A stretch of DNA of 64,000 nucleotides from Mesodorylaimus sp. YZB2_4 (GCA_030248295.1 JASANH010001563.1:868001-932000), one strand, 5' to 3'; counted from the stretch's first letter, positions 22,705 to 36,503 are shown. Numbers and translations: made by a program. The notes: a model not told the origin generated them from the sequence alone.

Positions 22705-25700
22705 ATGGAGAACTCGTCGAGAAACGTTAGTCGATCGCGTTGGAGGACCGATACCAAGTTGTCCGATGAGCTGAACCCATCCACGTCCAAAGACTACGTG
22801 CTACCTCGATGCGACCGCGCTTTGTTCGCTGATTATCGATTCGCCACCGATGCAAATATCATTCGAGTTGAAAGCGTGCCTCTGAAACAGTTCTATCGAC
22901 TGGAACAATATTATCAGCCCTCCAGCAAGTACTTCGAGTGCGTGCAAACCGAGATCACCTTGGAGATGCGAGCTGTACTAGTACAGTGGATGTTGGAGGT
23001 GAGGTTGGCCAGGGTGGTCTGGCATACAGTAGGGTGTAGCGCACTGTATAAAATACGCAAAAGGTAAAATAATGGTCTCACGCGTTTCTTGTCGTGGCAC
23101 CATCCAAGCGCTTCTGCCCGGGTGTGATCTCATTATGCCGAATTCACAGCTTCAAAACTACAGTATCATACCAGCTAGATACCTCAGCGCGCCGTGTCAG
23201 TGCTTGGTCGTTGTAAAGTAGCATAGCAGAGTATAGAATTAAAATCAATAGATCACTGTCATGAAATCTAATTTGACCTTGTAGGGCCAAATTCGGAAGA
23301 ATACAGTAGGTCTCTGCAACCACCTCTCGTTGCAAGACTGAAATTGCACCTCTCCATTTCCAGGTCTGCGATGAAGAGCGGTGCTCGATCGAGGTATTTC
23401 CATTGGCTGTTTCGTATTTGGATCGATTCTTGTCCATTGAAGCAATCCACAAGCACCAGTTGCAAGCCCTGGGCGCCGCCTGCCTCTTCCTCGCCAGCAA
23501 AGTCAAGGAACCTCAACCATTCTCTGCAGTGAACTTGGAAAAGTACACAGACGATTCGGTATCGCTTTCCGAACTTCTGGTGAGAGCACACGACCTTTTG
23601 CTCGGCCTAATTTTGGTTCTAATTTTTAGTTTTGTATTGCAGTCGTGGGAGCTCCTCGTACTGAATCGCCTCAACTGGGACTTGGCTTCGTTGACACCCT
23701 TCGACTTCCTTGATCAGTTTCTGCCGCCCTGCTACATGGAAACAGACGTGAGACTACGAATGAGGCTTAATTGCAAAGTGGCCCAACTAGTAATGGGTAA
23801 GAGCTCGCTTTGACCTTGTCGCAACCGGGTACCTAGGCGAGCTGGCTCGACCACCCGCACACTGCTCATGGTCCTCATTGCATTCACCTTCTCGACCTGT
23901 CTACTTTTGACCTACTTCAAACCACATTCGGGTCTTTCTCCCGCCATGCCAGAATCGAAGACCAATCAGCCTGCTGGTCTTCGATTACGGTGTGCCAGAA
24001 CTCAAAGTGTGAGAAAGAGTTGGATGCAGAAACGAGGTTGCCTCTTTTCAAATTTGATTATTCTTCAGTCGTGCATTAGTTCGTCATACTTGTCGGCATT
24101 TCCTGCATACTCGCTGTGTGCACTTGTTCGAATGGCTCCTTTTTATTAGACTGGAGGTGTTTTATGATCGACGAGGATCGGTTGGAAAAACAGCCAGAAT
24201 CCCAAGGTCTGCGCTCGCTGTCACCAGCCGTTCGTTTTCTTTTTGTGCACGAAGGCGCTAAACCGATCCAACGGCTGTCGCCCGTCGGGAGGTCCTGTTT
24301 TTGCTAAGACGATAAATGGTATTGCCTCCCAGCCATTTCTCCAGCACAAAAAAACCTGAGTGGCAATTACGGTAGTCGTATTTTAGCCATTCGTTAGCGC
24401 CAGCTTATGGCGTTCTCACGAGGGCAGCCACTGGCGTGTCAGAAAGGCATCGAAACTGGCGAGTTTGGAGTAGACAAAGGAGCAACCTGCTGCACGTCGA
24501 TTCGAGCAGACGGTTCGTGGCTAACGAGCATGTGAGTAACGACCTTGAATCACCGAGGAGACAATTTGGCGTTGACGCCAGCCGGCTGCATTGCCTTCCT
24601 TACCTGGAAATTTGGGGTAGTTTTCGAGCAACGAATGTGCCCCAAAGGAGTCAGCCTGTGTAATTTGATAGCCGTCAATGATACATACATCGAGACGACA
24701 GCGAGGACGGGCTCGAAGCCAGAGTCAAACGCACTCTTATTTTCTTCTCTTTCAGCAGACGTTAGTGCGCAGTGGGGGCGGAGAAGATGCGAGCCTGGTC
24801 ATGCGGGTGCTGTATAGTGAACGTTCGGCTGCTAAAACAGGATAACACATTTCTGCATTATCAAAACGCCTTGTACGACACGTTGTGCGGAATGCGGATA
24901 TATCGAGTGTGCAAGCCGACGCATGCCGGCCGGACTTGTGGAAGCATTCCTAGGCTAATGGTCAGGGGCAGCGGGGTGTGTGATAGAATGCCGATGTGAG
25001 GATAGTTGGACAGAGCGTATTCATCTTTCGCATCTGCCTTTTGGCCCCGTCCGCCTTCGGACATTTATCCCGTCGGCGAATCACGTAAGGAGCACGCGGC
25101 GGGGGGTCAAAGTGTCGGTCCCGTTTTCATAACCCGCCAACTGACCATCTCGTCGTTGGTGGCGTGTGGCGGCTAGGCAAGCATTGGACATTTATTTCAC
25201 CCTCATCCAACACAGTCCTCGGCCAGACTTCGAATCTATCCAGACCTCCCAGACACCGGACGGGTGCGCCCTCCTGTTTACTATGCGAAATAGTAGGCAC
25301 TGAATGAATCCCTGGGAAACCAGGCTTCAATGGGAGCGGCACGAGGAAATCGAGCAAAGAAGCCAAATGGTTCGTCAATGAGCATATGAGCTTGTGTTCA
25401 CATTATCATTCATCATCCCCATCCTTAGCATGACTTCGTGCGAAACCCGCGTGTAATCAAAGATGACATATCGCAGACATTGGTTACCGGCACTGGCTGC
25501 TACAGTATTCCAGACACAGCACCACTGCCGAGTAGTATATCAGTATAGCAGCCCCCCCCCCCCTAGTTAGCGCTACTGTACAGGTGCTTGGATCCGGTTC
25601 CAAACACCGCCCACCCTCCTCCATTCGGCCAGTCGCCCCAACCTTCACTCACGTCCATACGCTTCCACTGCGAGCCAACGTTTATGCTCTCCGCGTTTCA

Positions 25701-25934
25701 GATTTTTCCTGGGCCACTCGTCTTCCATCCGAGGTCGCCACTAAAGCGTGCATGGATGTGACCAGTGAACACCCGTCCGAAATCGCTCGACAAATGTACG
25801 TCTGGATGATGAGCAAGAAGGACACGTTCGACATGTCCCCGTGCGACTACGCAACCACTCAAGAGAATGTATCCCAAATCGATGTGTGCATCATGACGCG
25901 AGGAAACGGGCAATTTCAAAATTTGTGTGACTGA
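22705..25934 (+). CDS. cyd-1: D-type cyclin, first copy
   Basis: Exons 22705-22998, 23364-23579, 23643-23796 and 25702-25934 (phases 0, 0, 1), about 298 aa. D cyclins bind and activate CDK4/6 to drive G1 progression. The cyclin box is clear: MRAVLVQWMLEVCDEERCS, then SYLDRFLSIE, LQALGAACLFLASKVKE, YTDDSVS-SELL and WELLVLNRLNWDLASLTPFD. The last exon aligns with the second cyclin fold: DFSWATRLPSEVATK corresponds to the D-type pattern (A)TDFKFAxxPPSMIAT. It joins in phase across a 1.9-kb intron, which is why I accept it. I see no LxCxE Rb-binding motif near the N-terminus. A paralog with the same first three exon boundaries and phases lies inverted at 36.5-32.6 kb. The weakest point is the C-terminal exon, supported by phase and a short motif only. 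Confidence 0.9.
23797..25701 (+). other. Long third intron of cyclin D copy 1
   Basis: GTAAGA donor and GCGTTTCAG acceptor. It contains a 12-nt poly-C run (25552-25563) and several overlapping short ORFs with no family motif. An additional internal exon cannot be excluded. Confidence 0.6.
25552..25563 (+). repeat. Poly-C run (12 nt)
   Basis: C homopolymer inside the long cyclin intron, followed by TAGTTAGCG. Same strand as the other six runs. Confidence 0.95.
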
Positions 25935-28900
25935 TATGAAGGGTAAGTTTTTCGAAAAGAAAAACGCGTTAATGCTCACTGCCAGCACATTGTTGCTTTG
26001 GTATCTGTTCATAGTCACGTTATTTCATATCATCCTTTATCGAGTGCATTATGGTTCCTTGACGAGTCCTCTTTGATTGTACGCAATCTGTACGGTTTTC
26101 TTTCATCGCTTTATTTTTTGTTTGTACATAACTGTTCACGACAACACCACGCCGAGCTTTCCAACGACTTACTGTTCTGTCCTATATTTGCCTGATGTTC
26201 GCTGCTTCGTCGATCATGGTACGGTTGTACATGGCACTTTTTAAATTGGTATTGCTCTGTATCGAATAGTGCTCGATTTGAGAAATGGTATCTTCTACTG
26301 ACTTCCAGTGAATCAAGTACTGAAATGATGTCTTTTGATTGTTTTGTGGGGGCGATGAGGAGGAAAGGTAGAGTCACCACACTGTAACCCAGTAAAAGTG
26401 TGCAGTGAATTGCTTTTCATGTGGAATTTGAGGTAGGCGGCTATCATAATTGTCGAACGGCTACTTTTGTTGATAGCGATAAAACGGCTCGCACTTAGCC
26501 TTCGGGACTCCTACACAAAAAGTCGAAAATATCACTCATAGCGCGCAACATTTGAACCACATGAAAGCAAAAAGAACGTCTTTGTTTAGTGTCCTCGCGT
26601 ACCACACAGCGCCTGATCGTGCAACACCACCACATCCCTTGATACAAGCACGATAACAGATTGTCGTCTGAGAAGAAAACAAGTTGACAAGACACTTTTC
26701 GCTGCAAGGTCTGTCGAAGGAGGAGGAGGCAAAGTGAGACTGGGTGCAGCATTTGTCTCCTTCTTTGGCTCTATGTTTCGAAGAGACAGTTTATTGGTGA
26801 GCACGGTTCACTTGAAAACAGGATTGCAAAACATCATAGTCGTATATTGTCCACAATCGCACCTTTTCTTCTCGTTATTGCCCGTGTTTAGGCTCGCTTT
26901 TACAAAACGGGCCGAATGAAATGAGAAAAATCGTAAATTCTTGTTTTTAGGATCCATTAAATTGGACGGAAGTAGGCCAGCCGATGGCGTGCTGGCGCCC
27001 GTTTAGGAACGTGATTGTTACGACAGTTTCAAGGTCATCTCTTTTGTAATCTCCAAATACGGCAATGGAGCAACTGTGTTTTACATCTTTCGTTTCACGC
27101 CCTCTAAATGGCCGCAGGCAAATTCGTCATTGAAAAACTTGTTTTTTTGGTGAAGAAAGACATTTTAAAAAAGGAACAGATGACACTAAGTTTTTTATCG
27201 GGTGTTACTATTTTCTGTGACATGTGAGTTTGGTATGTAGCCAACACGGGAAACGGTCAGGATGGATGTTTTAGAACAATGGAACGTAAACTTGTTTCAG
27301 GAAAAACAATAAATTTGACAGCATATCGGGGTACAAAAATTGGGGACGCACAAGTGCAGCAGTGAAAATACATAAATTTGTCCATTTCTCTCCAGTTTTA
27401 CTTCATGGGCATAACGTTATTAGGTTAAGAACAAAGCGAAGGTGCTTCAGACTTAGCAAGGATGATACTGTGTCTGTTTATGCTGTGCAAACAGTCTTCC
27501 AGAGCCAGCTTGGATGGGCAACTCACTTTGTTTGGTTCTAGCATCGTCCGATCCTGGTATTCAAATTTTTTGTACGAGCCATCATGCCATGAAGCTTTGA
27601 CTTTATATTAACTGTGTGGCATAATAAACTCTGCAGCATTTATGCAGCCCGATCTGGCGATATCTCAGGGCCATATCCTGCGGTCTAAAATGATCTGTGT
27701 GTCGCGTGTTTTTGGCGGCGGACACAATACAGTAGGTCGGCCAGAATCAACGACCATCATTTTCAAAAACATTTCTTCAGTCTTTCCTTCCCACCACCCC
27801 ACTGTCATAATTACAACCTTTTTCGTTCTCTGTTTTTCCCGCTCTGTACACAAACGAGTCGAGGCCTGTGAAAGGTCTTCAGTATATTCTCCCATCACGA
27901 AAATTATAAATGTGACAAGTCTTCTTTTTTGCACACTTTATAAAACCTTCGGTTTTCAAAAAAATAAACAGGTAAATCTAGGCCATTTAAAAGAATTCAG
28001 GCACCAGCTGAGCCGTGGCGTGGCTGCGGATTCGTGTGAACGAAGGGGACAGGTCGGGTATCACACATTTCTTGAATGAATGAATGAAGACGATGTCTCG
28101 ACTCGCCCACTCTCCTCGACTGGGTGTCTCGTAGATAAGTTATGGAACGGGTGATCAGCCGGCTGGTCGGTCTGACTCGGAAGGACGCCATTCATCATTG
28201 CACGGTCTCTTTGGCCCCGACCGCCGACCCTTATTATTGTCTTTTATGATTGAAACCATGCCGATACTCGACTATGTTTGCCCCCGGACTCAAAACCGGG
28301 CGGAAGTACCGGCTGTCGGCATCTGCCTCTCCGTTCCAAAGAATGCGGACTACGCGAGTTTTCTTTGCCGTGTCCTCGGACCACCCGGGGCATACTATAA
28401 CTGTACACAAAAAGCCGCGCGCTTTGATTGATCTCTTTTAGTAGTTGTCTTGTTGGGTGCTGGCGTACTGTAGTCCGAGGCACTTACTGTATGCCAGCTA
28501 AAAAAGCACGTGGCTCAGGTATCGATATTTATAGCTAAATAAGGGTAGAGATATTTGTCGTCTAAGCGACATCTTGCCTTCCTCGATGATGGTTGGGGGA
28601 GGCCAGAAACCAATCTGACAAAATACTGTTGCTTGACGAATGGTAAATGGCTGCAAAATCGTGCAGATGGGCTGGTCAGCTAAATGTGCTAACGATCAAC
28701 CCCAAAGAAAAAGACGAGACTAAATTCTGTGCTTGATTGGAAGTGCAAGATTCTTGCCGCATTTTCTCCCGCAAATCCTCGATTGCGGCCATGTTCCATT
28801 GCTTCAATCAAATTACGTTCTGGTTTTTTAAAGTGTACCTTAACACTTTGTAAAGCGTATGCGCGTCTGACAGGTGAAAGAAATGCTGAAAAAAATTACA

Positions 28901-31900
28901 ACAGTTTGTAGTCCGAGTTTCATATGCCTCTGGTTTCTTTGACTCTCAGGCAACCATGCCGTGCCACTTGTGCAACCATGTGTGGAAGGTTCATGGGCCC
29001 CAATCAGGTTAAGAGAAATATGGTATGTGCGAGTACTGTACTGTGGATGTATACGATAAAGACGTCGACTCTGGTACGTGGAGTCGGAGGGTCATTTTGG
29101 CTACTTCTTTTACCCAAAATCTGTTAGATCGATGACACCGCGATGAGGAGCTGAAAAAAGCGTCCTCAAACTGCCAACAGGTTCTGTGTAAGATGCTACA
29201 AGACGCGGTGCCAGATAAAAAATTACATGACTTATCATACCGTCGTAGTCGCCATGAGATAAAAAGCTAGATAAGAAAAATCGGCTGCCGCAAGTGCTTC
29301 GGCGTTTGTCTACCCTTACTCCAAGATTCAATCCCCAGTGATGAAGGTCGGTTTGAGAACCATAAACCCTCGCTGGCCTTGACGGCAGGCCGTGGGTGAC
29401 ACCACCGGTACAGTGAATATGCTCAAGTGGAGATGGAAGCCAAACGAGGAGACAGTCCCGGCTGTCGAGCACTGACAGGGTTCAGGGCCCATTGGCCGAG
29501 GAAGCTGGTATCCAGTCCAGGGTGCCCTTGTGAGGAGGTGATCCTAGTGGATATGCACAAAGGGGCGCTGCTTGGTGCGCTGGCCCTCGCACAGCCTTGC
29601 CTATAAGGTTTGAATACTGACCGGTCGTAGGTAAAATGATCTTACGGCCAAACAAAGAAACAAAACAAAAAAGATAAGAAAAATTATGGTCACTAACCTT
29701 TCATTCACTTGTGGACCAGAAGTCACATTTTTGCCTTCCGGTACAGTAGGACTGCACCAAAAAACCATCACTAAACGTCGAGCCTGTCCGCCGCGCTCTA
29801 TTACACAATGACTATAGTGGGAGGAATCTTCGGTAGAAGACCTCTTGCGTGTAATTTTGCATAAATTTGACTCGGTAACGTTCTTTACGCCGTTTTGGCA
29901 TGCGACCGTTCGTCGCCATTCTGGACACGTGCTGCGACTGGACCGCATACCAATCAGTACGGTAGTGCGCGTCCGCGTGAACGGGCAAGGTGTGTCGTGA
30001 GTACAAGCGTATACATTTTTGTACACTACGATTTTATCGTTCATTCGTGCCGCCCAGTCGCCCGCTGTTACGCCGTATTTTATTCTCTAATAATGACAAA
30101 TCATATGCCAAAATGCCGATGACATTTCGGTATGCGGCCAGGGGCTGCAGTAGAACACTACGCCAACCAACGAGATTATCACAGCCAGCATCATTCATTC
30201 AACCGTGAGAGAATTCTGTTCCAGATTCCTCACTCCATTCTTAGAAATTAAAAAAGAATGAGGCTTCTTTATTCCAAGGTCTGCCAAAGTTACCTCTTGT
30301 AAGCAACATGAGGTGATCTCATAGATTGACTTCTTTGCCGACCTTGAAGAAGGTACCTATTGGTGTCGGGCAAACAAGAGAATGCGATGGTGGTATGCAC
30401 TATGGACGACTGGAACATATGTCTGATCAAGGAGCCCCGCCATACTACATACATACGTCGCGTACGGTTCCCCACTGACGCACCACAGAACATGGGCATG
30501 CCCAACCGTGTCCTGGTCGCTTCTGTACGGGCAAACTCTACCTTATTTCCTGCACCGGTTCAATCCCACACCCCTCCCAGCCACACCTCATGCCAGTCTC
30601 ATTGTCAGTCAGGTCGATTATTTAACCTTGTACAGCTGCACCATCACCTGCTCCATCACTGCACATTCTTATAGTATAGCTATGCCCATCCGTCACTGGT
30701 ATACTGGGAGTCTTGGAGTTTGACGACGTATGACACAAACTGCTGCACCCACACCCAAGGTCTGTAGGCGCTGCTAACTAATTGATGCAGCTCAAGGGCA
30801 GTTGCCGTGAGACGATAGTTGAACTCTTGGCGAGTCGAGTGGCTAAGAATAAGTGAAGAGTCACAAGATCCATCCATGTTTATTTAAAGCCGTGTCACCC
30901 CGAAAATTCCTTTGACGTAAGAATACTATACAGGCCTTCCCACCAGATCAGCGGATAGCGCGGCAGTAGAACCACGGCGTGGCATATACCGCACATACAA
31001 GTACACAGCACGTACAGTATCACGTGACCATCAGGGACTGGAGGATTGTAGAACTCCACTCCGCTGCCGAACTCCCATTCTCCGTATTGAGGTGCGCGGA
31101 AGCCGGGTTGCAATCTTTTCTATTGGAATTTTCCGCTGGCAACGTTTATTAAATGCAGACTATGGACAGACTACCTAAAACAGGAGAGACTATCCAAAGG
31201 GTGGGCCAAAAGTTTGGCTGACCCCATCTAGGAAATTTCCTTTACAATGAATGAACGAACAGTCGTTCAACATTTTGAACAAATATTGCAGATCTGATCA
31301 GATCAGTATTTCTGTTTTACAAGTGTCAAGCGCTTTTGCCAATGAGTGTGCTGTACAGTAGCAGGTACAGCTCAGGCACAAGAGCAGCAGCCATTATTAT
31401 GGGTACTTTAGAATAACTGTGGTTTGGTACGACTCGCAAGACCACTTAGCGTGATTCTCGCAGCCGTAATGGAGAAAAGTACCAATACTGACTGATCGTC
31501 AGCTCGAACGCAATATAAAAATGCACGTAAACGAGTGATTTAAGACTCGCCACTTTGAGGAGTGGTAACCGGAAATCCCAAGATATACATAAAAACACAG
31601 TTCTCGGTGCTCTCACGCATCCATACGCCTTGCTCCTTTCTCACATTTGCCAGTCCCTGCTTGTCGAGCCCCCTGTTCGTCAGTCCGATTCCATTCTCTC
31701 ATTCGCCTCCCACTGACTTCTCCAATCAAAATGTGCACTTGTAGTCAGTCAGGCCATAAAAGGCTGTGGCCGTTGGTTTCAGTCACGCAAATAACAAATA
31801 AAAACTGCCTGACACGACACCGGACCAAAGGCAGCTGCTTGAAAATGTATTCCTCACCAGCCAACTGACCAAATCCCACGGACACCTGCCGAACGTCGGT

Positions 31901-32627
31901 TAGTCTGAACGATGACACCACAAATGCCCCCCGCACGGCCCGCTTTTTATCCATTTTTGGCACAAAATGAATTGACATCTCCACCCCCAACGTGTTTGCA
32001 AACAGTCACGAGCCACTGGCCAAAAAGGCAGGTGCGGGGAAATGCACTCGTTGAGCCTATTCTTCCCAGTCAATTGACCACAACTCATTGACCGAGTTGA
32101 AAGCGAGAATCGTTCATTCTCTCGCTACTCCTCTAGTCGGCCTCCCAACCGGCATCGTTCCAACACAAGACAAGACATTTACTGTTCCACTGCCATCCCC
32201 TGCGGGTCATGCCAGCCATTAAGATAACAAGACCTGGATACCAAACTAGAACCATCTCATAACGTTCTCTCGAAAGTTACTCGGAAAAAGGTACATATAA
32301 TTGGTCCTAGCGAGAAAAAGCAAGCTTGGAAAAAAGCATTATCAAGAATCGTATAACAAGCGTACAAAAATAACAGTGTTCATAGAAAACATTACCATGC
32401 TCCGTATTTTCGCTGTAAAGCTAATGTCAAGTTACAAAAGCAAAAATGCATGCACGAACCTAGATATAGGGTGCAGAGTAGACAGTTACAAACGCGGTAA
32501 CCCTAATATCATACAAGATATCAACTTTTAACAACTCATAAGATCAAAACCCCGTTAGATAACAGTCCACAATTCAAACCAAAGTTTTGAAAATTCTTTG
32601 TGCTTTATGCGACCTAATAAGCTTCTA
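25935..32627. other. Gene-poor region between the two cyclin D genes
   Basis: No gene supported over 6.7 kb. It contains repeat family 2 copy B (29421-29600) and several TACWGTA words (27730, 28467, 28486, 29035, 29743, 31015, 31350). The longest ORFs (about 145 codons at 27642 and 29601) lack recognisable domains, overlap ORFs on the other strand, and are most simply chance. Confidence 0.45.
29421..29600 (+). repeat. Dispersed repeat family 2, copy B
   Basis: Collinear with 8978-9162: GCTCAAGTGGAGATGGAAGC, then GTCCAGGGTGCCCTTGTG, then AGTGGATATGCACAAAGGGG and GCGCTGCTTGGTGCGC. It has no terminal repeats or coding capacity that I can see. Confidence 0.5.
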
Positions 32628-35600
32628 TTACGTGAAATGTACTAACTGCCGCTTGCCAAGTTTCAGACCGGGACCCCAGGTTTTTAAAAGACCACAACGT
32701 CGTTCAAATCCGTTGGCGTAGTCGTAGCTGAGCCCGGAGCATAATTTTCCTTGGCTGCATTCGAGCTCTGATCGCTTCGAGACAACTGAGTAAATGTCGA
32801 CGAGAATGAAGGCAACTGCAGCTGACGAAGAACAGGTGCTGGAGGCGATGATAACTGAGGCTTCGTGAAAACATTGCAATAATGAATTGATAAGTCGTAG
32901 ATTACAGTCGAGTACGGTTTGCTCGGGTCCTGAAAACGAGGTCGAGTACTTAACTGGAAAAACCATGTTACTCTGCCACTGAAGCACTTGCAACTATATC
33001 ACACCTTTTCATAGCTCTCCTTCCGACCCAGCCTATTTCCATCAGACTGGGGCACCAAAACCCCGCATCAGCCCCTTCTTACCATAATAAAAGCTGGTGA
33101 TTTTTCGAAAGCCATCGAGATTTTTTGGTATGTGGCATGAAATTGTCCAAGTACATGCAGGCTTGCCAATTGCAAGCAAATCGCTGCGATAGTAGATGGC
33201 GGCAGAACGGCCGTACCAAAATCTGTAAAGAAATAAATTCATCTTTAGACACAGTTTCATAAGCTCCTCTGAATCTGAGCTTACGGTCGGGTAAACATTG
33301 CGTGTGAACGCAAACAGGCCGACCCTTCCGATCAGCTGAGACTCAACCTCTCATTCAAACCTTAGAATCATAGATGAACTCGCCATCCTCCCTCTTACCC
33401 ACCCGCCCAGAACGACTTGTTCCTAATGCTGATCAACACTAGCTGAGAATGCGTAGGTCACTCTTGACAGACGTCTACACTGCTCGATCGGCGGGCTAGC
33501 TTGTATTTTTTAAAGCTATTTGCCTGCTTGAGCATGCTGGTCCATCTATATTTCATAAGACCGCCATGCAATCGTAGTTATACGGTGAACAGAAACGTAT
33601 AGTTTGCAAACCCACTAGGATATACGTATGCGCCATTTCTGGAGCACCAGGTCGTAAAATTTTCACAGAAAATACCCTGTTCAGCACTGTTAAAGGCACC
33701 CCACTCGACGGAGGCGGTAACAGAGGGTCTCTGTTGCGCCGGCCAATGGAGCCTAATCCTCCTCTAATTACACATGTCCTAATTGTTCGTGCCTGCATAG
33801 AGCCGCCATATGACCAATAAAATACTATTTGTGCCGGCACTTATTCTCGACCTCATCTCATCTTCTATGCAAAGTGCGGTCCGACCAGAAGGATCCCTAG
33901 CCGCATTGCGGCCTGCGTCGCTGGTCGGCGCCCACCAAGCGTCCACGCATAACCTTACGAAAGGCAGGTGGCGACGTGAAGACCATGAAAAAATGAAGAC
34001 GACCCGAACGCATCCATTTTCGGACAAGCAAATAATGAGCGAGACATTGACAGATCCAAAAACCAAGCCTATATGCGCCTGTGTTTAGCAGCAATTCCCT
34101 CATTTCTCGACCCCCTGCGTCAAAATGCACAAGTATGTTTATAGAGGCACGAGGGACAATAATGCCAAATACGGTCATTGCATGCTCATAAGGCATATCC
34201 TTATGGCACTCATTGACCACCTCCCAAGGCACGCTCTCGCATCTGTCGGCGTCATCATGCGCGTTATTGCACATTATGTCCACAGAATCGGTCCGACCTT
34301 GCGCGAGACCAGACCCAACATAATTTCCACAAACTTGGCAAGGAACCCAACTTAGGCACAAGGCGACCAGCCAGGCAATTAGAAAAGATGAACTACCACT
34401 CCACCCAGATCTAACCTTGAGAAACCACTTTCGGCGTCTCTGGTCAGTCTCGGAAACCATTGTGCTATTCTCACGAGTAACAGACCAGCATCGGAAACGG
34501 AACCGCAAGTCGGAAATGATCAGGTGCGAAAAGACGCGCCGCCAAATAACCAGATTGTGGGACTGTATTGGGGTGCACTAGGCCAATTCCACGGGGCACG
34601 CGGGTCATCGTCCCTCTAAAACTATCCGTCTGTACGGATGGGAAGGCATAATTATTAGGAACAGCGAACTCGTTTTGTCCCGAGTGGACCCGGATCTGTC
34701 CGGAAACGGAATAACCCTTTGGAAAATCTAGGCTGGCCCCTATAACCTAATTAGATGTCCCAATCAAGTCCAGCGAGGATACAAAGTGGTGCTGGGCCTG
34801 TGCCAAGACGCATCAGGTAAGGACGCGTGAGAAATCGCCACTTTCTCAACGAACGGGGTGGGAAAATGCGAGTACTGATCTTTCGCCTGTTAGGGTTGAA
34901 TCATAGTCCAAGAAGGAGATCAAGAAAGAAAGGCAACTAAAGTAGTCACGTCTCGTCAACAGTCTCGATTCGGGAAGGATGACCTTGGAAATTGAGCCGG
35001 CGCTCGTATAATGACATTGTGTAACAATAAAATTTTTCTTCAACATGAAAACTGGGCCGATTTCAAAAACCTGTCGTCGTCTTTGCTCCAAGTCTGCTAG
35101 ACACCTGCCGCTGTTTTCTCGTACGAGTTTCGAGACTTGGCTCGAGTAGCTGAACAGGCGTGCCTGAATGCCAACAGCAAATAGCATCATAATCCAACAT
35201 CAGCCTTGACAATGGCCAGGCAACCGGTTTCCGGTTTGAGACAGCCTAATTCGAGGATGGGCCAGAAAGAGAAGAAAATGAATCGTTTTCTATTCGGCGA
35301 CACCCGTCTCTGCCTTAGGACCACCCTCCCCATACCCTGGCCATAAACGAGCACGTAATAGGTGTGGGCGACCATTGTCGCAGCAAGATAGCAACAGACG
35401 ACAGATGGCAAGCACCATTCACCAGCCGGTTGTCGATACATGTGTCTGCACTTCCAGACGACACAATCCCCCCCCCCCCCCCGATTCTAAAAATGGTCTT
35501 CTAAGACATGGCATGAAAGACACACCATTTCTTGAACTCGATCAGGAATCTTTGTGCTGTACACCGAAAACAAGGGCCCGAAAGCAGAGGTGCCTTCTAG

Positions 35601-36503
35601 CTGTGAAAGAGGTCGTCCAGAAAATCTGCTGTATGCTCCAAAGCCTATCGGCCACATCCCGTATCACAAGTCTCGCCTAAGCCCCAGCCAGAAACCTCTT
35701 CGTGTGCAGACAGTCACTTCGATTAGGGCCAGGCGGTACTTACCAACTGCGGCCTGTTCGACCAAGAACTTCAACGACCTTTGTAAAGCATGAACTTGAT
35801 CATTCGGTAATCGGAGTCGATGCAGGAACTGATCGAGGAAGTCGTACGCGGTCAACGAGGCCAGATCCCAATTGAGACGATTTAACACGAGCAATTCCCA
35901 CGACTGAAACCACCAGGCTTTCCCCCACATGCCCTCAATAAGAGTAGCTCAAATGAATCTTACCAACAACTCAGAGATCGATACCGATTCATCGGTGTAG
36001 AGGACAAGGCGCGCTCCGTCGAAATGTCTGGGCAACTTGACTTTACTCGCCAAGAACAAGCAAGCCGTGGCCAGTGCTTGCAGTTGGGTCTTGTGAACTG
36101 ATTCAACTGACAAGAAACGATCCAGGAACAAAACTGATAACGGGAACACTTCCGCCGAGCACTTTTCCTCTTCACACACCTGAAGGGAATGGGCGATTAA
36201 AGCACAGCTGACCCTGCCCAAAGGCCACACAACACTCACCTCCAACATCCACTGTGTGACCATAGTACGCATGGCAAGGGTCACTTCGGTCTGCATCGTT
36301 TGAAAATATGAACTTTTTGGGAGCTGCTGCTTCTCCAACTTGAAGAAATTGTTGAGAACACTGTCTCCACCATCGGCCGCCGAGAACCGATCCGAGGCGA
36401 ACAAGGCGAGATCGTATCGAGGTAATACGTACTCTTTGGACGTGGACGGATGCAACGCCTTGGCCAACTCCGCACTCGGTTCCCAACACCCATCGGCCAT
36501 CAT
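32628..36503 (-). CDS. D-type cyclin, second copy
   Basis: Minus-strand exons 36503-36240, 36179-35964 and 35903-35744 (phases 0, 0, 1) are certain. A candidate last exon is 32929-32628 (phase 1, good TTTTCAG acceptor, ends at TAA), giving about 313 aa. The cyclin box matches copy 1 block for block: MRTMVTQWMLEVCEEEKCS, LFLDRFLSVES, LQALATACLFLASKVK, YTDESVSISELL and WELLVLNRLNWDLASLTAYD. Copy 1 and copy 2 share all three early intron positions, so they arose by duplication. The last exon includes EASVIIASSTCSSSAAVAF, only weakly like the second cyclin fold, and it lies 2.8 kb downstream; another exon may be missed. The start is taken at the first of two adjacent ATGs. A pyrimidine-rich AG lies about 20 nt upstream. 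Confidence 0.85.
32930..35743 (-). other. Putative long last intron of cyclin D copy 2
   Basis: Contains a 15-nt poly-C run (35468-35482). A 203-codon ORF on the minus strand (33897-34508, first ATG about 34468) has a hydrophobic N-terminal segment but no recognised domain. It might be an unrelated nested gene or chance. Confidence 0.4.
35468..35482 (+). repeat. Poly-C run (15 nt)
   Basis: C homopolymer between ACACAAT and GATTCTAA, in the cyclin copy 2 intron. Here it is poly-G in the sense of transcription. Confidence 0.95.

Noticed and set aside
24436-24817. Overlapping ORFs inside the cyclin copy 1 intron
   Set aside because: No cyclin motif, and the exon at 25702 joins exon 3 in the correct phase without them.
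33897-34508. 203-codon minus-strand ORF with a hydrophobic N-terminal segment
   Set aside because: At this GC content one ORF of this size is expected by chance in 64 kb. There is no known domain and no good acceptor or donor context.
35187-35441. Possible last exon of cyclin D copy 2 (LPSVVCCYLAATMVAH resembles the PPSMVAAGSV block)
   Set aside because: The available acceptors give phase 0 or 2, while the preceding exon ends in phase 1. The 32929-32628 exon fits the phase.
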